From Shimia_B sp039198835 (GTDB lineage Bacteria > Pseudomonadota > Alphaproteobacteria > Rhodobacterales > Rhodobacteraceae), in NCBI GenBank assembly GCA_039198835.1, contig JBCCTH010000032.1:1-18451 (forward strand): a stretch of 18,451 nucleotides of DNA, read 5' to 3'. Below the pieces are notes generated by a model that was not told where the DNA came from, ran no database searches, and saw nothing but the letters and a program-made list of their open reading frames with translations. Made by a program: the position numbers and the translations under genes. Shown in pieces: positions 7,239 to 15,170 of the stretch. Numbering within the stretch: position 1 is the first letter of the stretch; the number at the start of each line of letters is the position of its first letter.

Positions 7239-8426
7239 ATGAGCACAGATCAGTATGACGCCTATCCCTATCCCGCGCGCGACCCCAAGGACGAGCGCAA
7301 GCGCCTGGTGACGGGATCGCCGTCGCACCCCCGTGAGATCGATACGCACCTCTTCGGAGGAAAGCGCGATTGGAGAAAGCCGTTCCGCGCGCTCGTGGCA
7401 GGCGGCGGCACCGGTGATGCGCTCGTTCAGATGGCGCAGGTGCTCCATGCCTCCAAAGCCCCCTATGAGATCACTTATCTTGATCTTTCCTCCTCTGCGC
7501 GCGCGATCGCGGAGGCGCGCATCAAAGAGCGGCGTCTTCCCGGCGTGACGTTCAAAACGGGCAGCCTTCTTGAGGCGGACGCGTTGGGGCCCTTTGACTA
7601 CATCGATTGTTGCGGCGTCTTGCATCATCTCGAAGATCCGGTGGCTGGCCTTCGCGCGCTTGAGGGCGCGCTCGCGCCGGGCGCTGGCATCGGCTTCATG
7701 GTCTATGCGCCTTACGGCCGCTCGGGCGTCTATCCGCTTCAAGACGCGTTTCGCGGCCTCTTCAAAGGCCTTTCCCCGAGCGACCGGCTCGCGCGCGCGA
7801 AAGAGATCATGGGCAAGGTGCCCGAAGGGCATCCGTTTCGGCGCAACCCGCATCTTGGCGATCATCTGCGCGACGAGGCGGGCTTTTATGACCTGCTCCT
7901 CCATGAGCAGGACCGCGCCTTCGCGGTGGATGAATGGATCGGGGCCTTGGGTGACGCGGGGCTCGCCCTTACGAATTGGGTGGCGCCCGCGCTCTATGAT
8001 CTCTCCATGATCACGCCCCCGCCCGAGCACCTCGGCGAGGTGGAAGCGATGGCGCTGGCCGAAAAGCTGAGGGGCTCGCTCACCAAGCATCTGGGATATG
8101 CACAGCGCGCGGGCGAACGCACCGCCCCTCTCACCGCGCCATCGATGTCGCTCGTGCCGCATCTTGATGCGCCGCGCAAGGATGTGGCGCAGGCGGTGGC
8201 AGCGGGCAAGCAGCTTCAAATTAAGGTACAGGGCGTGACGTTTCGCCTGAAGCTGCCGCAATCGGCGGCGGGCATCCTTGCGCGGGTCAACGGGCAAAGC
8301 GCCTTGGGTGATATCGCGGGCGCGGTGTCGCTCGATGCCGTCCGCTTTCAGGCGCTTTGGGTCAAGATCCATGCCGCGCTCATGGCGACGGGCACTCTGA
8401 CCTATTCAAGCCTCAAGGCGCGGTGA
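7239..8426 (+). CDS. Class I SAM-dependent methyltransferase with extra C-terminal domain
   Basis: This 395-residue protein has a Rossmann-type SAM-binding domain: ALVAGGGTGD (motif I, about residues 51-60), TYLDLSSSA (acidic end of strand 2) and DYIDCCGVLHHLEDP (motif IV and post-motif). The conserved MVYAPYGRSGVYPLQ segment and the N-terminal YDAYPYPARDPKDE mark an alphaproteobacterial family whose substrate I do not know. The last 65-70 residues (KVQGVTFRLKL, then AAGILARVNGQSALGDIA) look like a small winged-helix or PqqD-like domain. The start at 7239 is the ATG leading into the conserved YDAYPYP; only a weak ribosome site is visible. The TGA overlaps the next ATG by one base (TGATG), coupling it to the SRAP gene. 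Confidence 0.85.
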   Translation: MSTDQYDAYPYPARDPKDERKRLVTGSPSHPREIDTHLFGGKRDWRKPFRALVAGGGTGDALVQMAQVLHASKAPYEITYLDLSSSARAIAEARIKERRLPGVTFKTGSLLEADALGPFDYIDCCGVLHHLEDPVAGLRALEGALAPGAGIGFMVYAPYGRSGVYPLQDAFRGLFKGLSPSDRLARAKEIMGKVPEGHPFRRNPHLGDHLRDEAGFYDLLLHEQDRAFAVDEWIGALGDAGLALTNWVAPALYDLSMITPPPEHLGEVEAMALAEKLRGSLTKHLGYAQRAGERTAPLTAPSMSLVPHLDAPRKDVAQAVAAGKQLQIKVQGVTFRLKLPQSAAGILARVNGQSALGDIAGAVSLDAVRFQALWVKIHAALMATGTLTYSSLKAR

Positions 8427-9109
8427 TGTGTGGTCGCTTCGCGATCACACTGCCCGATGATGCGATGGCGCAGCTCTTTGAGGCGGTGGCGTCGAACGAC
8501 CTGCCGCAAGGGCCGCGCTATAACGTCTGCCCGACCAACCAGATCCATGCGGTGACCACTGAAGATGGCCATGCCCGCCGCTTGAGAGCGATGCGTTGGG
8601 GGTTTTTGCCCCATTGGTACAAGGCCACCAATGGCGGGCCGCTCCTGATTAACGCGCGCGCTGAAACGCTCGCTGAAAAGCCTGCTTTCAAGGAAGCGTG
8701 CCGCGCCCGGCGCTGCCTCATTCCCGCGACAGGGTTTTATGAATGGACAAAAACGCCCGAGGGCGCGCGGCTGCCCTGGTATATTCACCGCACCGATGGC
8801 GCGCCGCTCGTCTTCGCGGGCGTCTGGCAGAGATGGGAGCGCGACGGCGAGGCGCACACGACCTGCGCGATTGTGACCTGCGCGGCCAATCAGAAGATGA
8901 GCGCGATCCACCACCGCATGCCCGTTATCCTCGACGCCGCCGATTGGGCGAAATGGCTGGGCGAGGCGGGCAAGGGCGCTGCCAAGCTCATGGTGCCTTC
9001 GCCAGAAAGCGCTCTCACGTTTCATCGCGTCGACCCGGCGGTGAATTCCAACCGGGCGGCGGGGCCAGCGCTCATCGAGCCGCTGAGCGACACCCCGCGC
9101 CAGACCTAG
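8426..9109 (+). CDS. SRAP-domain protein (YedK/HMCES type) protecting abasic sites
   Basis: SRAP proteins use the N-terminal cysteine, exposed after removal of the start methionine, to form a stable thiazolidine crosslink with abasic sites in single-stranded DNA. This 227-residue protein has the full set of residues: MCGRF at the start (Cys2), LLINARAET (Asn76), GFYEW (Glu106) and HHRMP (His162/163), plus RYNVCPTNQ and RWGFLPHW of the DNA-binding surface. Length fits the family. The start is certain because Cys2 must follow it; it begins on the last base of the methyltransferase stop (TGATG). SRAP genes are often SOS-associated, but I see no clear LexA box here because the gene sits inside an operon. 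It converges on the SH3 gene. Confidence 0.95.
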   Translation: MCGRFAITLPDDAMAQLFEAVASNDLPQGPRYNVCPTNQIHAVTTEDGHARRLRAMRWGFLPHWYKATNGGPLLINARAETLAEKPAFKEACRARRCLIPATGFYEWTKTPEGARLPWYIHRTDGAPLVFAGVWQRWERDGEAHTTCAIVTCAANQKMSAIHHRMPVILDAADWAKWLGEAGKGAAKLMVPSPESALTFHRVDPAVNSNRAAGPALIEPLSDTPRQT

Positions 9110-9112
9110 AGT

Positions 9113-9127
9113 GCGCGCGCCGCGCGC
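9113..9127. repeat. GC-alternating hairpin at the SRAP/SH3 convergence
   Basis: GCGCGC-GCC-GCGCGC lies in the 21-base gap between two convergent stop codons. No U-tract follows on either strand. It resembles the GC-alternating hairpin at 4060-4081 in the same kind of position. Confidence 0.35.
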
Positions 9128-9130
9128 GGG

Positions 9131-9559
9131 CTACCAGCCATGGCCGATCGCGATGCCAGTGCAATGGGTCGGGATATGGCTTGCATAGCGATGGTCGGGA
9201 TGCACGGTGAGCACTGGATGCTTGACGCATTTGGGTTTGTGAAACTTATGCGGCACATGAGCTTTCTTAGCATGCCGGATAACCTTGGGCTTCTTGGGCA
9301 CATGGTGGGGATCGGCTGTCAGAAAGCTCTTAACTGTCCAGCAGGTGACCTTGCTCGCGCGCACTTTGGTCCAGCCTTCGTAGTGTGAGAGCGTGGTCAC
9401 GGGCTGCTTTGGCGCGAGCACGGCGACGACCACGTGTTTGGTGCTCGGGCCGGTGCGACAGTTGAGGTTTGTCCCGTGTTTGACAAAAAGATCGGCGGCG
9501 GCGGCTTGGGAGCTTAGAAGACCCAACGTCAACATGCTCGCTGCGATCATTTTTAACAT
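9131..9559 (-). CDS. Secreted SH3-domain protein with His/Lys-rich tail
   Basis: This is an envelope protein of about 142 residues. A signal peptide (LKMIAASMLTLGLLSSQAAA) is followed by a bacterial SH3 domain at about residues 22-82, with the typical LNCRTGPSTKHVVVAVL and GWTKVRASKVTCWTVKSFL. Such domains usually bind peptidoglycan peptides. The last 60 residues are low-complexity: 12 histidines, many lysines and prolines, and two cysteines, which suggests binding to metal or to an anionic surface. The start is ambiguous between GTG at 9562 and ATG at 9559, which are adjacent in frame; AGAGG lies upstream of both and its spacing favours the ATG. It probably has its own promoter, because a terminator ends the upstream rhodanese transcript. 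The cellular role is not known. Confidence 0.85.
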   Translation of the reverse strand: MLKMIAASMLTLGLLSSQAAAADLFVKHGTNLNCRTGPSTKHVVVAVLAPKQPVTTLSHYEGWTKVRASKVTCWTVKSFLTADPHHVPKKPKVIRHAKKAHVPHKFHKPKCVKHPVLTVHPDHRYASHIPTHCTGIAIGHGW

Positions 9560-9646
9560 CACGGTAACCTCTTTGTCCGGGGTGGGCGCTGTGCGTTAGG
9601 CTAGCAGCGCGCGGGCAGGGCGGTTACTGATGGCGCGGAAACACAG

Positions 9647-9665
9647 GGTTTCTTAATCTGAAACC
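9647..9665. promoter_or_regulatory. Inverted repeat upstream of the SH3 gene
   Basis: GGTTTC and GAAACC form perfect 6-base arms around an AT-rich 7-base centre (TTAATCT). It lies about 90-105 bases upstream of the SH3 start and downstream of the rhodanese terminator, so it falls in the expected promoter region of the SH3 gene. An operator is the likely role but unproven. Confidence 0.3.
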
Positions 9666-9712
9666 GAGCCCGCAAGGCTGGGCGGATGCCCTGCCAAAAA
9701 GCGATATTTTTC

Positions 9713-9742
9713 AATAAAATAAGGCCGCTCCGAAGAGCGGCC
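9713..9742 (-). terminator. Intrinsic terminator with UUCG tetraloop
   Basis: Read on the minus strand, GGCCGCTC-TTCG-GAGCGGCC (9742 to 9723) is a perfect 8-bp stem with the extra-stable UUCG loop, followed by TTATTTTATT. It would end leftward transcription from the rhodanese gene, about 110 bases after its stop. Confidence 0.92.
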
Positions 9743-9852
9743 GATCAGTTGGGGAGGAAACAATTATTAAGGCAGGGATACCGCAGGAATTGGGCAAAAC
9801 TGTGGCGGTGGTGCTTGAGGGCGAAACAATCGCACGCGTCCTGCCGGATCGT

Positions 9853-10251
9853 TTACTTTGGAGAGGGTTTCTCAACCGGCCCGCCCCGCTCTAGCCAGCT
9901 CGAAAACCCATCCTTGAGATGAGAAACGGCGAAGCCCATCTCTTGCAGTGTCAGCGCGCTGAGCGAAGATCGCCACCCCGATGCGCAATGCAGGACACAG
10001 TCTTTCTCCTCGCTGAAGTTCGGCTTGTGATAGGGGCTTTCAGGATCGACCCAGAATTCGAGCATCCCGCGCGGCGCATGAAATGAGCCGGGGATAAACC
10101 CGCTGCGCTCGCGTTCGCGGATGTCGCGAATATCGACGATCACGATCCCTGGATCGCCGAACCTTGAGATCAGTTCATCTGCCTCGATCTCGACGATCTG
10201 CCCGCGTGCCGCGCGCACCATGTCTGCCGCGCTTTTCGTCAGCTTCCCCAT
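9853..10251 (-). CDS. Single-domain rhodanese-like protein
   Basis: This 132-residue protein is one rhodanese domain, probably a cytoplasmic sulfurtransferase that carries persulfide on cysteine. Visible landmarks are IVIVDIRDIRERERSG and IPGSFHAPRGMLEFWV (the CH2A-like region), then the active-site loop in CVLHCASGWRS, where the second cysteine begins the CxxGxR-type loop. The C-terminal LKDGFSSWLERGGPV is also typical of the family. The start at 10251 is chosen because AAGGAG lies 7 bases upstream; an upstream in-frame ATG (giving MSARRRAA) would place the ribosome site inside the gene. It is divergent from the dehydrogenase at 10321 across 69 bases and ends at a strong terminator. The sulfur acceptor is unknown. 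Confidence 0.9.
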   Translation of the reverse strand: MGKLTKSAADMVRAARGQIVEIEADELISRFGDPGIVIVDIRDIRERERSGFIPGSFHAPRGMLEFWVDPESPYHKPNFSEEKDCVLHCASGWRSSLSALTLQEMGFAVSHLKDGFSSWLERGGPVEKPSPK

Positions 10252-10320
10252 CGCCGCTCTCCTTCTGGCACTCATAAGAGGTTTTCGGTTAGGTGACGCG
10301 AAACTCGAAGGAGAACAAGC

Positions 10321-11064
10321 ATGACAGAGCCGCTCGCACTCATTACCGGAGGCGCCCGGGGGATCGGATATGCCTGTGCCGAAGCGCTGAAGGAGGACGG
10401 CTTCAAGCCGATCATCGCCGATATCGACGGTGAGGGCGTGATTGCGGCAGCTGAAACGCTCGGCGGCGCGGGATATCGCGTTGACATGGGCAACCGGGCC
10501 GAGATCTCCGCCCTCTTCGACCGGATCGAAGCCGAGCACGGTTTTGTAGAGGTCCTGGTCAACAATGCGGGGCTCGCGAAACCGGCGGACTTTCTTGAAG
10601 CGACGCCCGAGGATTGGCAGCACGTCATTGATGTTAACTTGACGGGCGTCTTTTTGGCGTTGCAGCGCGCGGCAAAGGCGATGATCGCGCAGGGCATCGA
10701 AGGCGCGATCGTGAACATGTCGTCGATCAACGCGCAGGTCGCGATCCCCTCGGTGGCGTCTTATTGCGCCTCGAAAGGCGGGGTGATGCAACTGACCAAA
10801 TCGGCTTCGCTTGCGCTTGCGCCTCACAACATCCGCGTGAACGCTGTTGGCCCGGGTTCAATCGACACGGCCATGCTCGCCGGGGTTAATGCCGATGAAG
10901 CGGCGATGGCGCGCATGATGTCGCGCACGCCGCTCAAGCGGATCGGCAACCCGCGCGAGATCGGCGATGTGGTTGCCTTTCTTGCATCGCCCAAGGCGAG
11001 CTACGTGACCGGCGAGACGATTTATGTCGATGGCGGGCGGCTGGGCATGAATTACACCTGCTGA
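10321..11064 (+). CDS. Short-chain dehydrogenase/reductase (SDR)
   Basis: This classical SDR of 247 residues is an NAD(P)-dependent oxidoreductase of alcohols or ketones. The cofactor-binding TGGARGIG is at residues 9-16, NNAG at 81-84, the catalytic serine in NMSS (132-135), and Tyr148/Lys152 in SYCASKGG. An aspartate at the end of the second strand (Asp34) suggests NAD(H) rather than NADP(H). The C-terminal YVTGETIYVDGG is the usual end of the fold. GAAGGAG lies upstream of the ATG. The sequence resembles the FabG-like and sugar or polyol dehydrogenase group, so the substrate cannot be assigned. It is divergent from the rhodanese and is followed by a separately promoted tRNA. Confidence 0.92.
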   Translation: MTEPLALITGGARGIGYACAEALKEDGFKPIIADIDGEGVIAAAETLGGAGYRVDMGNRAEISALFDRIEAEHGFVEVLVNNAGLAKPADFLEATPEDWQHVIDVNLTGVFLALQRAAKAMIAQGIEGAIVNMSSINAQVAIPSVASYCASKGGVMQLTKSASLALAPHNIRVNAVGPGSIDTAMLAGVNADEAAMARMMSRTPLKRIGNPREIGDVVAFLASPKASYVTGETIYVDGGRLGMNYTC

Positions 11065-11078
11065 GCCGCGCGCCGGGA

Positions 11079-11107
11079 TTGACCTCGCCAAAGGCGCGCC
11101 ATATCCG
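11079..11107 (+). promoter_or_regulatory. Sigma70-type promoter of tRNA-Gly
   Basis: TTGACC (11079-11084), a 17-base spacer and TATCCG (11102-11107) place the start of transcription about 5 bases before the tRNA. The -35 is strong and the -10 is weak, as is common for GC-rich alphaproteobacterial promoters. Confidence 0.55.
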
Positions 11108-11117
11108 GGTGGCCCGG

Positions 11118-11191
11118 GCGGGTATGGTGAAATGGTATCATAAGAGCCTTCCAAGCTTAAGGTGCGGGTTCGATTCCCGCTACCCGCTCCA
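11118..11191 (+). tRNA. tRNA-Gly (anticodon UCC)
   Basis: This 74-base tRNA folds with acceptor GCGGGTA/TACCCGC, D-arm GTGA/TCAT, T-arm GCGGG/CCCGC with loop TTCGATT, and an encoded CCA end. The seven-base anticodon loop CTTCCAA reads UCC, which decodes GGA and GGG glycine codons. The anticodon stem AGAGC/GCTTA has an A-A mismatch at the outermost pair (27-43) and a G-U next to it, so only three Watson-Crick pairs remain. The variable loop is four bases. It stands alone between the SDR and the ABC transporter genes and has its own promoter. Confidence 0.97.
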
Positions 11192-11319
11192 AGACTGTGC
11201 GCGCCGCCGATAGGCTCTACTTGATGTCGCGCAAGCCGATTTGACGCAGCGCGATTGTTTTACGCAGGCAACAAAGCCGTTGCGGGGGCGCGCGCCGCTC
11301 TTTTGCGCTGGCGGGCGGC

Positions 11320-11347
11320 TTGTTGTGGCCCAAGGGCGAGATACAAT
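11320..11347 (+). promoter_or_regulatory. Probable promoter of the ABC exporter gene
   Basis: TTGTTG (11320-11325), a 16-base spacer and TACAAT (11342-11347; five of six consensus bases) lie 30 bases upstream of the ABC transporter start. No strong terminator separates the tRNA from this gene, so read-through is also possible. Confidence 0.5.
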
Positions 11348-11376
11348 GGAACGCAAGAGGGCAGGGGAGGAGCGCA

Positions 11377-13176
11377 ATGGCGCGACAAGACCGACAGGTC
11401 GCAGGCAAAGCCGATAAAACGGAGGCGGCGCAAAAGTCGTCGATCTCCGTTCTTGTGGGTCTCTTGCCGTTTTTTGCGCCTTATCGCGCGGCGGTCATTG
11501 GGGCTGCTGCCGCCCTTTTGCTGACGGCATCGGTTTCGCTCGTTTTGCCCATGGCCGCGCGCCGCGTGGTCGATGGCTTCGCGGAAGGTGAATTTGAACT
11601 CCTCAACAGCTATTTCGCGGCGGCTCTTCTTTTCGTGCTCGTCTTCTCGGTGGGCACGGCGATCCGCTATTGGGTGGTGACGCGTCTTGGCGAGCGCGTC
11701 GTCGCTGATATCCGTCGCGCGGTTTTCGACCGCATGATCCTGATGAGCCCGCGCTATTTCGAGACATTGATGACCGGCGAGGTGCTCAGCCGGATCACAA
11801 CCGATACGACCCTCCTTCTTAACGTCGTTGGATCGTCGATCTCGTGGTTTTTGCGCAACTCGCTTTTGCTCGCGGGCGGGCTCGTTTTGATGATGGTGAC
11901 CTCGCCAAAACTGACGGGGCTCGTTCTTTTGATCGTGCCACTGGTGCTTTTGCCAATTTTGGCGCTGGGGCGGCGGCTGCGCGATCTTTCCCGAGAAAAC
12001 CAGGACTGGATCGCAGCGTCCTCCGGCAATGCGTCAGAGGCGCTGAGCTCGGCGCAAACCGTGCAAGCTTTCACCGGTGAGGCACGCGCGCAGCGCGCCT
12101 TTGGCGAGGTCACAGAGACCTCGTTTGAGAGCGCGAAGGCGCGCATCAACCTGCGCGCATTTATCACCGCGGTGATCATTTTCGTGGTGTTCTCCGGCAT
12201 TCTCGCGGTGCTCTGGATCGGGGCGGTGGATGTTCGCAGCGAAGCGATGACGCCGGGCGAGCTCGTTCAGTTTGTGATTTATGCCGGCATCGTCGCCTCG
12301 TCTTCGGCGGCGCTTTCTGAGCTTTGGGCAGAATTGCAGCGCGCTGCCGGGGCGACCGAGCGCCTGCTTGAGCTTTTGAATGCCCAGGATCTCATCGAAG
12401 ACCCGGCTTTGCCTGTGGCGGCGCGCAAAGGCGCGTTGGCGTTCGAGAATGTCAGATTCTCGTTTCCCTCGCGCCCCGATGACCGCGCGCTCGATGGGGT
12501 TTCCTTTGTCGTTGAACCGGGCGAGACGGTGGCCATCGTGGGCCCGTCAGGCGCGGGAAAATCGACGATCCTCCAGCTTATCTTGCGCTTCTTTGATCCG
12601 CAGAGCGGCGCGATCACGCTGGCGGGTCAGCCCCTTTCATCAATGGCGCGCAGCGATTTTCGTGGGCTCATGGCGCTGGTGCCTCAAGAGCCCGCGATCT
12701 TTGCCGCCTCGGCCTTTGACAACATCGCCTTCGGACGCCCGGATGCCAGCAAAGCCGATGTGGAAGCCGCCGCGAAAGCCGCAGCCGCCCACGATTTTAT
12801 CAGCGCGCTGCCCCAAGGCTATGACACCTATGTCGGAGAGCGGGGGGTGATGCTTTCGGGCGGCCAAAAGCAGCGCATTGCCATCGCCCGCGCGATCTTG
12901 CGCGATGCGCCGATTTTGCTCTTGGATGAGGCCACGAGCGCGCTCGATGCCGAAAGCGAACATGCCGTGCAAAACGCAATCAATGCGTTGGCCAAAAGCC
13001 GCACGACCCTCGTTGTCGCGCATCGTTTGGCAACCGTTAAAAAGGCCGACCGGATCATCGTTCTCGATGAAGGGCGGATCGTGGCCGTTGGCACTCATGC
13101 CGAACTCGTCGCAAAAGGCGGGCTCTATGCGCGTTTGGCGCAATTGCAATTCACCGCCGATATGGCCGCTGAATAA
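11377..13176 (+). CDS. ABC exporter half-transporter (fused permease and ATPase)
   Basis: This 599-residue protein is a type IV ABC exporter subunit (MsbA/ABCB-like) that works as a dimer in the inner membrane. About six transmembrane segments occupy residues 25-310, beginning with LLPFFAPYRAAVIGAAAALL. The ATPase domain begins near residue 350. It shows Walker A GPSGAGKST (389-397), the Q-loop in LVPQEP, signature LSGGQKQRIAIARA (from 493), Walker B ILLLDEATSALD (from about 513) and the switch histidine in VAHRLAT (549). All catalytic residues are intact. The start at 11377 follows GGGGAGGAG closely; an upstream in-frame ATG lacks such a site. The substrate (lipid, peptide or drug) cannot be told from sequence. 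It is followed by the acyl-CoA synthetase on the same strand. Confidence 0.94.
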   Translation: MARQDRQVAGKADKTEAAQKSSISVLVGLLPFFAPYRAAVIGAAAALLLTASVSLVLPMAARRVVDGFAEGEFELLNSYFAAALLFVLVFSVGTAIRYWVVTRLGERVVADIRRAVFDRMILMSPRYFETLMTGEVLSRITTDTTLLLNVVGSSISWFLRNSLLLAGGLVLMMVTSPKLTGLVLLIVPLVLLPILALGRRLRDLSRENQDWIAASSGNASEALSSAQTVQAFTGEARAQRAFGEVTETSFESAKARINLRAFITAVIIFVVFSGILAVLWIGAVDVRSEAMTPGELVQFVIYAGIVASSSAALSELWAELQRAAGATERLLELLNAQDLIEDPALPVAARKGALAFENVRFSFPSRPDDRALDGVSFVVEPGETVAIVGPSGAGKSTILQLILRFFDPQSGAITLAGQPLSSMARSDFRGLMALVPQEPAIFAASAFDNIAFGRPDASKADVEAAAKAAAAHDFISALPQGYDTYVGERGVMLSGGQKQRIAIARAILRDAPILLLDEATSALDAESEHAVQNAINALAKSRTTLVVAHRLATVKKADRIIVLDEGRIVAVGTHAELVAKGGLYARLAQLQFTADMAAE

Positions 13177-13280
13177 ACGCTTTCACGCCGCGTTAGACTT
13201 GATCGGCCTCACACTTCCTTCCATGGCTGAACAACAGCAAAGTAAGAGGCCAGCAAACAGGCCCTTGGGAGGAATGTGTG

Positions 13281-15170
13281 ATGACTTTTTCGTCGCCCGC
13301 TGAAGCGCGCGCCATGGAAGACGCCATGGCATGGGGCGAGCGCCCCCGAGCCGTGACCATGTATGATTTCATAGATGCGGTGGCCGCGCGCCATGGTGCC
13401 CGGCCAGGCCTCTCTTTCCAGATCACATCGGGGCCAAGGGATAAGGCGATCACCCTGTCATGGCGCGCATTTCGCGATGAGGCCGTGCGCGCCGCAAATC
13501 TCTTCCGGTCGCTGGGGGTGGGGCCCTCTGATACGGTGGCTTATATGCTGCCGATTTGCCCTGAAGCGGCTCTTTCGCTCGTGGGCGGGGCGATTTCGGG
13601 CATTGCCAACCCCATCAACCCGCTTCTTGACGCCGAACAGATCGCCGCGATCCTGCGGGAAACAGACGCGAAAGTTCTTGTGACGCTGAAGGCTTTTCCG
13701 AAAACTGATGTGCCGCAGAAAGCGGCCCAAGCCGCAGCCCTCGCGCCCAATGTCGCCCATATCGTCGAAGTCGATCTCTTGCGCTATCTTGCGCCCCCAA
13801 AAAGCTGGGTCGCGCGGCTCATCCGCCCCCAAAACCCGGTGACCCATGCCGCCCGTGTCCATGATTGGCAGGCCGCGCTCGCCTCGCAAACGAGCAAACT
13901 CGATTTCGACGACCCGAAAGAAGACCGCGTGGGCGCTTATTTCCACACCGGGGGCACGACCGGGATGCCAAAGGTGGCGCAGCACACCTATGAGGGGATG
14001 ATCTATAACGGATGGCTCGGCAACGAACTTCTGTTCGGGCCTGAGGATGTGATCCTTTGCCCGTTGCCGCTTTTCCATGTGTTTGCCTGCCATCCCATCT
14101 TGATGTCGATGATCGCGTCCGGCGCGCATGTCGTCTTTCCGACGCCGCAAGGCTACCGGGGCGACGGCGTTTTCGATAATTTCTGGAAGCTCATCGAGCG
14201 ATGGAACGTCACTTTCATGATCACGGTGCCCACGGCGCTTTCGGCGCTCATGCAGCGCAAGGTCGATGCCGATGTCTCTTCACTCAAGACCGCTTTTTCG
14301 GGCTCGGCTCCGCTTCCCGTCGAACTCTTCAAGCGGTTTGAAAGCGCAACCGGCGTCGAGATCATAGAAGGCTACGGGCTCACAGAGGCGACATGCCTTG
14401 TGTCATGCAACCCCATCGACGGGACAAAGAAGATCGGCTCGATTGGCATCCCGTTCCCCTATACCGACATCAAGATCGTAAGAGACGGCAAAGACGGGCC
14501 CGCGATCTGCGCGATAGATGAGATCGGCGAGATCTGTATCTCAAATCCGGGCGTGGCCGCGGGCGCCACCTATACCGAAAGCGACAAGAACAAAGACCTC
14601 TACCATTGGGGAACGCATCTGCGCACCGGTGATCTGGGCCGCATCGATGGCGACGGCTATATCTGGATCACGGGCCGCGCGAAGGATCTCATCATTCGCG
14701 GGGGGCACAACATCGACCCAGCCGAGATCGAAGAGGCTCTGGCGGGCCATGCGGCTGTGGCGTTTGTGGGGGCCATCGGCCAGCCTGACGCCCATGCGGG
14801 CGAGTTGCCTTGCGCTTATGTTGAACTTGTCGAGGGGGCCGAGGCCACCCAGCAAGAGCTCATGGCGCATTGTGAGGCGCATATCCATGAGCGGGCGGCC
14901 TTGCCCAAATGTATCGAGGTGCTCGATGAGCTGCCGAAAACGGCCGTTGGCAAGGTTTTCAAGCCAGATCTACGACGCAAGGCGATCACGCGCATCTATG
15001 ATGCGGCGCTCGAAAAAGCGGGGCTCACGGCGCGTGTGGCGGATGTCATAGAGGATAAGAAGCGCGGGCTCGTGGCGCGCCTCAACGGGGCAGACAGCCC
15101 AGAAGACGCCCAGATCAAAGACGTTCTCGGCCGTTTCACGCGCCCCTGGGAATGGCGCGAAGACCCCTAG
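13281..15170 (+). CDS. AMP-forming acyl-CoA synthetase
   Basis: This 629-residue member of the ANL adenylate-forming family activates a carboxylic acid with ATP and joins it to CoA. Motifs present are the phosphate-binding TGGTTGMPK (223-231), YGLTEAT (365-371), the RTGDLG aspartate (Asp451), ITGRAKDLIIRGG at the domain hinge, and the catalytic lysine in AVGKVF (Lys558). Length and the extra N-terminal and C-terminal parts fit a medium- or long-chain acyl-CoA synthetase subgroup common in Proteobacteria; the true chain length is unknown. GGGAGG lies 8 bases before the ATG at 13281, and a GTG codon lies immediately upstream in frame. It fits functionally with the acyl-CoA dehydrogenase and thioesterases in this window. 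Its TAG shares bases with the stop of the convergent channel gene. Confidence 0.93.
   Translation: MTFSSPAEARAMEDAMAWGERPRAVTMYDFIDAVAARHGARPGLSFQITSGPRDKAITLSWRAFRDEAVRAANLFRSLGVGPSDTVAYMLPICPEAALSLVGGAISGIANPINPLLDAEQIAAILRETDAKVLVTLKAFPKTDVPQKAAQAAALAPNVAHIVEVDLLRYLAPPKSWVARLIRPQNPVTHAARVHDWQAALASQTSKLDFDDPKEDRVGAYFHTGGTTGMPKVAQHTYEGMIYNGWLGNELLFGPEDVILCPLPLFHVFACHPILMSMIASGAHVVFPTPQGYRGDGVFDNFWKLIERWNVTFMITVPTALSALMQRKVDADVSSLKTAFSGSAPLPVELFKRFESATGVEIIEGYGLTEATCLVSCNPIDGTKKIGSIGIPFPYTDIKIVRDGKDGPAICAIDEIGEICISNPGVAAGATYTESDKNKDLYHWGTHLRTGDLGRIDGDGYIWITGRAKDLIIRGGHNIDPAEIEEALAGHAAVAFVGAIGQPDAHAGELPCAYVELVEGAEATQQELMAHCEAHIHERAALPKCIEVLDELPKTAVGKVFKPDLRRKAITRIYDAALEKAGLTARVADVIEDKKRGLVARLNGADSPEDAQIKDVLGRFTRPWEWREDP

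Noticed and set aside
7218..8372. Long minus-strand open frame of 384 codons
   Set aside because: It is a shadow of the SAM methyltransferase gene, which has clear motifs on the plus strand.
9686..9922. Plus-strand open frame of 78 codons, plus an overlapping ATG-less frame ending at 9894
   Set aside because: It spans the minus-strand terminator and the end of the rhodanese gene; codon use is irregular, and no recognisable family or proper start is seen.
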